From assembly GCA_965247705.1 (NCBI GenBank), contig CBDFHV010000079.1:62001-126000 (forward strand): DNA of 64,000 bases, written 5' to 3'. The notes below the pieces were generated by a model. That model was not told the origin of the DNA and searched no databases. It saw nothing but the letters and a program-made list of their open reading frames with translations. Source of the DNA: CBDFHV01 sp965247705 (lineage in GTDB: Bacteria; Pseudomonadota; Alphaproteobacteria; Rhodospirillales; CAMCUA01). A program made the position numbers and the translations under genes. Below are positions 63,804 through 64,000 of the stretch, one piece after another. Each line of letters opens with the position of its first letter. The stretch's first letter is position 1.

Positions 63804-64000
63804 TCAGGTGCCCCACGTCTGGCCGAACTCGGCGCGCAGGACGAGCTGGCCGGTGAAGGAACGGGCGTCCTGCAGGGCGAGCCAGACGGCGCACGGCCCG
63901 ACTTCCGCCGGTTCCACCCGTTCATGCCAGTCTCCCTTGGCGAACGGTATGGCGGCCGAGCCCTCGCTTTTCATCGAGCCCGGGCTGAGGGCGTTGACCG
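63804..64000 (-). CDS. Short-chain dehydrogenase/reductase, C-terminal part
   Basis: Only the last 64 codons are in the window. They read VNALSPGSMKSEGSAAIPFAKGDWHERVEPAEVGPCAVWLALQDARSFTGQLVLRAEFGQTWGT and stop at 63804. The VNALSPG segment and the VWLALQDARSFTGQLV pattern are the SDR C-terminal region. The catalytic part lies beyond position 64000, so substrate and cofactor are unknown. It could be the start of the operon continuing into hyuAB. Confidence 0.8.
   Translation of the reverse strand, partial: VNALSPGSMKSEGSAAIPFAKGDWHERVEPAEVGPCAVWLALQDARSFTGQLVLRAEFGQTWGT

Overview
The window is a GC-rich chromosomal segment from an alphaproteobacterium, most likely of the Rhodospirillales type. 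This rests on gene content. A ruvCAB-yebC block sits next to pyrF. A 6S-type RNA lies between zapA and the 5-formyl-THF cyclo-ligase gene. Several families largely confined to Alphaproteobacteria are present (DUF4164, DUF1192, TrcR/DUF1013, DUF1194). No rRNA, tRNA or CRISPR array was seen.

Layout. 1-5.5 kb (minus strand): ruvB (partial), ruvA, ruvC, yebC, pyrF, a YmdB-like phosphoesterase, fau, 6S RNA, zapA and a DUF4164 protein. 5.6-17.3 kb (plus strand): gap, an unknown gene, thiE, efp, an inositol-monophosphatase-family gene, a Pro-rich OmpA protein with a MotA/TolQ-like and a MotB/OmpA-like gene (a likely envelope motor complex), an MFS pump, rpmE, a membrane-bound class III cyclase and an hsp20 gene with a sigma-32-type promoter and a ROSE-like leader. 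17.8-21.3 kb: DUF1192, a quinone oxidoreductase, trcR and a class V aminotransferase.

21.3-26.9 kb: an orphan Fur-type box, a CBS-pair gene and a ferric-type ABC transporter whose binding-protein gene carries a one-base frameshift. 26.9-36.8 kb is an accessory sensory region. It holds a periplasmic-binding-protein gene broken by an IS3-like element and by a 72-bp duplicated patch, then a hybridless histidine kinase and a sigma-54 activator. Two good sigma-54 (-24/-12) promoters follow within 1.7 kb. One precedes a Gly/Cys-rich membrane peptide and its partner, the other a Bax-inhibitor-1 gene. A response-regulator/cyclase fusion follows. A 263-bp nested palindromic element sits between the two sigma-54 targets. 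This predicted ligand-sensing kinase/sigma-54 regulon is the best candidate for an undescribed system here.

37-44 kb: a Na/Pi cotransporter with PhoU domain, an intact IS1595-family element with 8-bp target duplication, an SDR plus Gfo/Idh/MocA pair, an inositol-monophosphatase-family gene, a DUF1194 protein and a NIPSNAP protein. 44-53.2 kb: a TetR regulator flanked by two near-identical palindromic operators, followed by a carbohydrate-type ABC transporter and a three-subunit molybdenum hydroxylase (coxMSL type), probably one catabolic operon. 53.2-63.5 kb: a branched-chain-amino-acid-type ABC transporter split in two blocks around a divergent amidase, with hydantoinase/oxoprolinase A and B genes and a small internally deleted alanine-racemase-like remnant. 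The window ends in a partial SDR gene.

All functional calls come from reading translated sequence and context; no database search or folding calculation was run.
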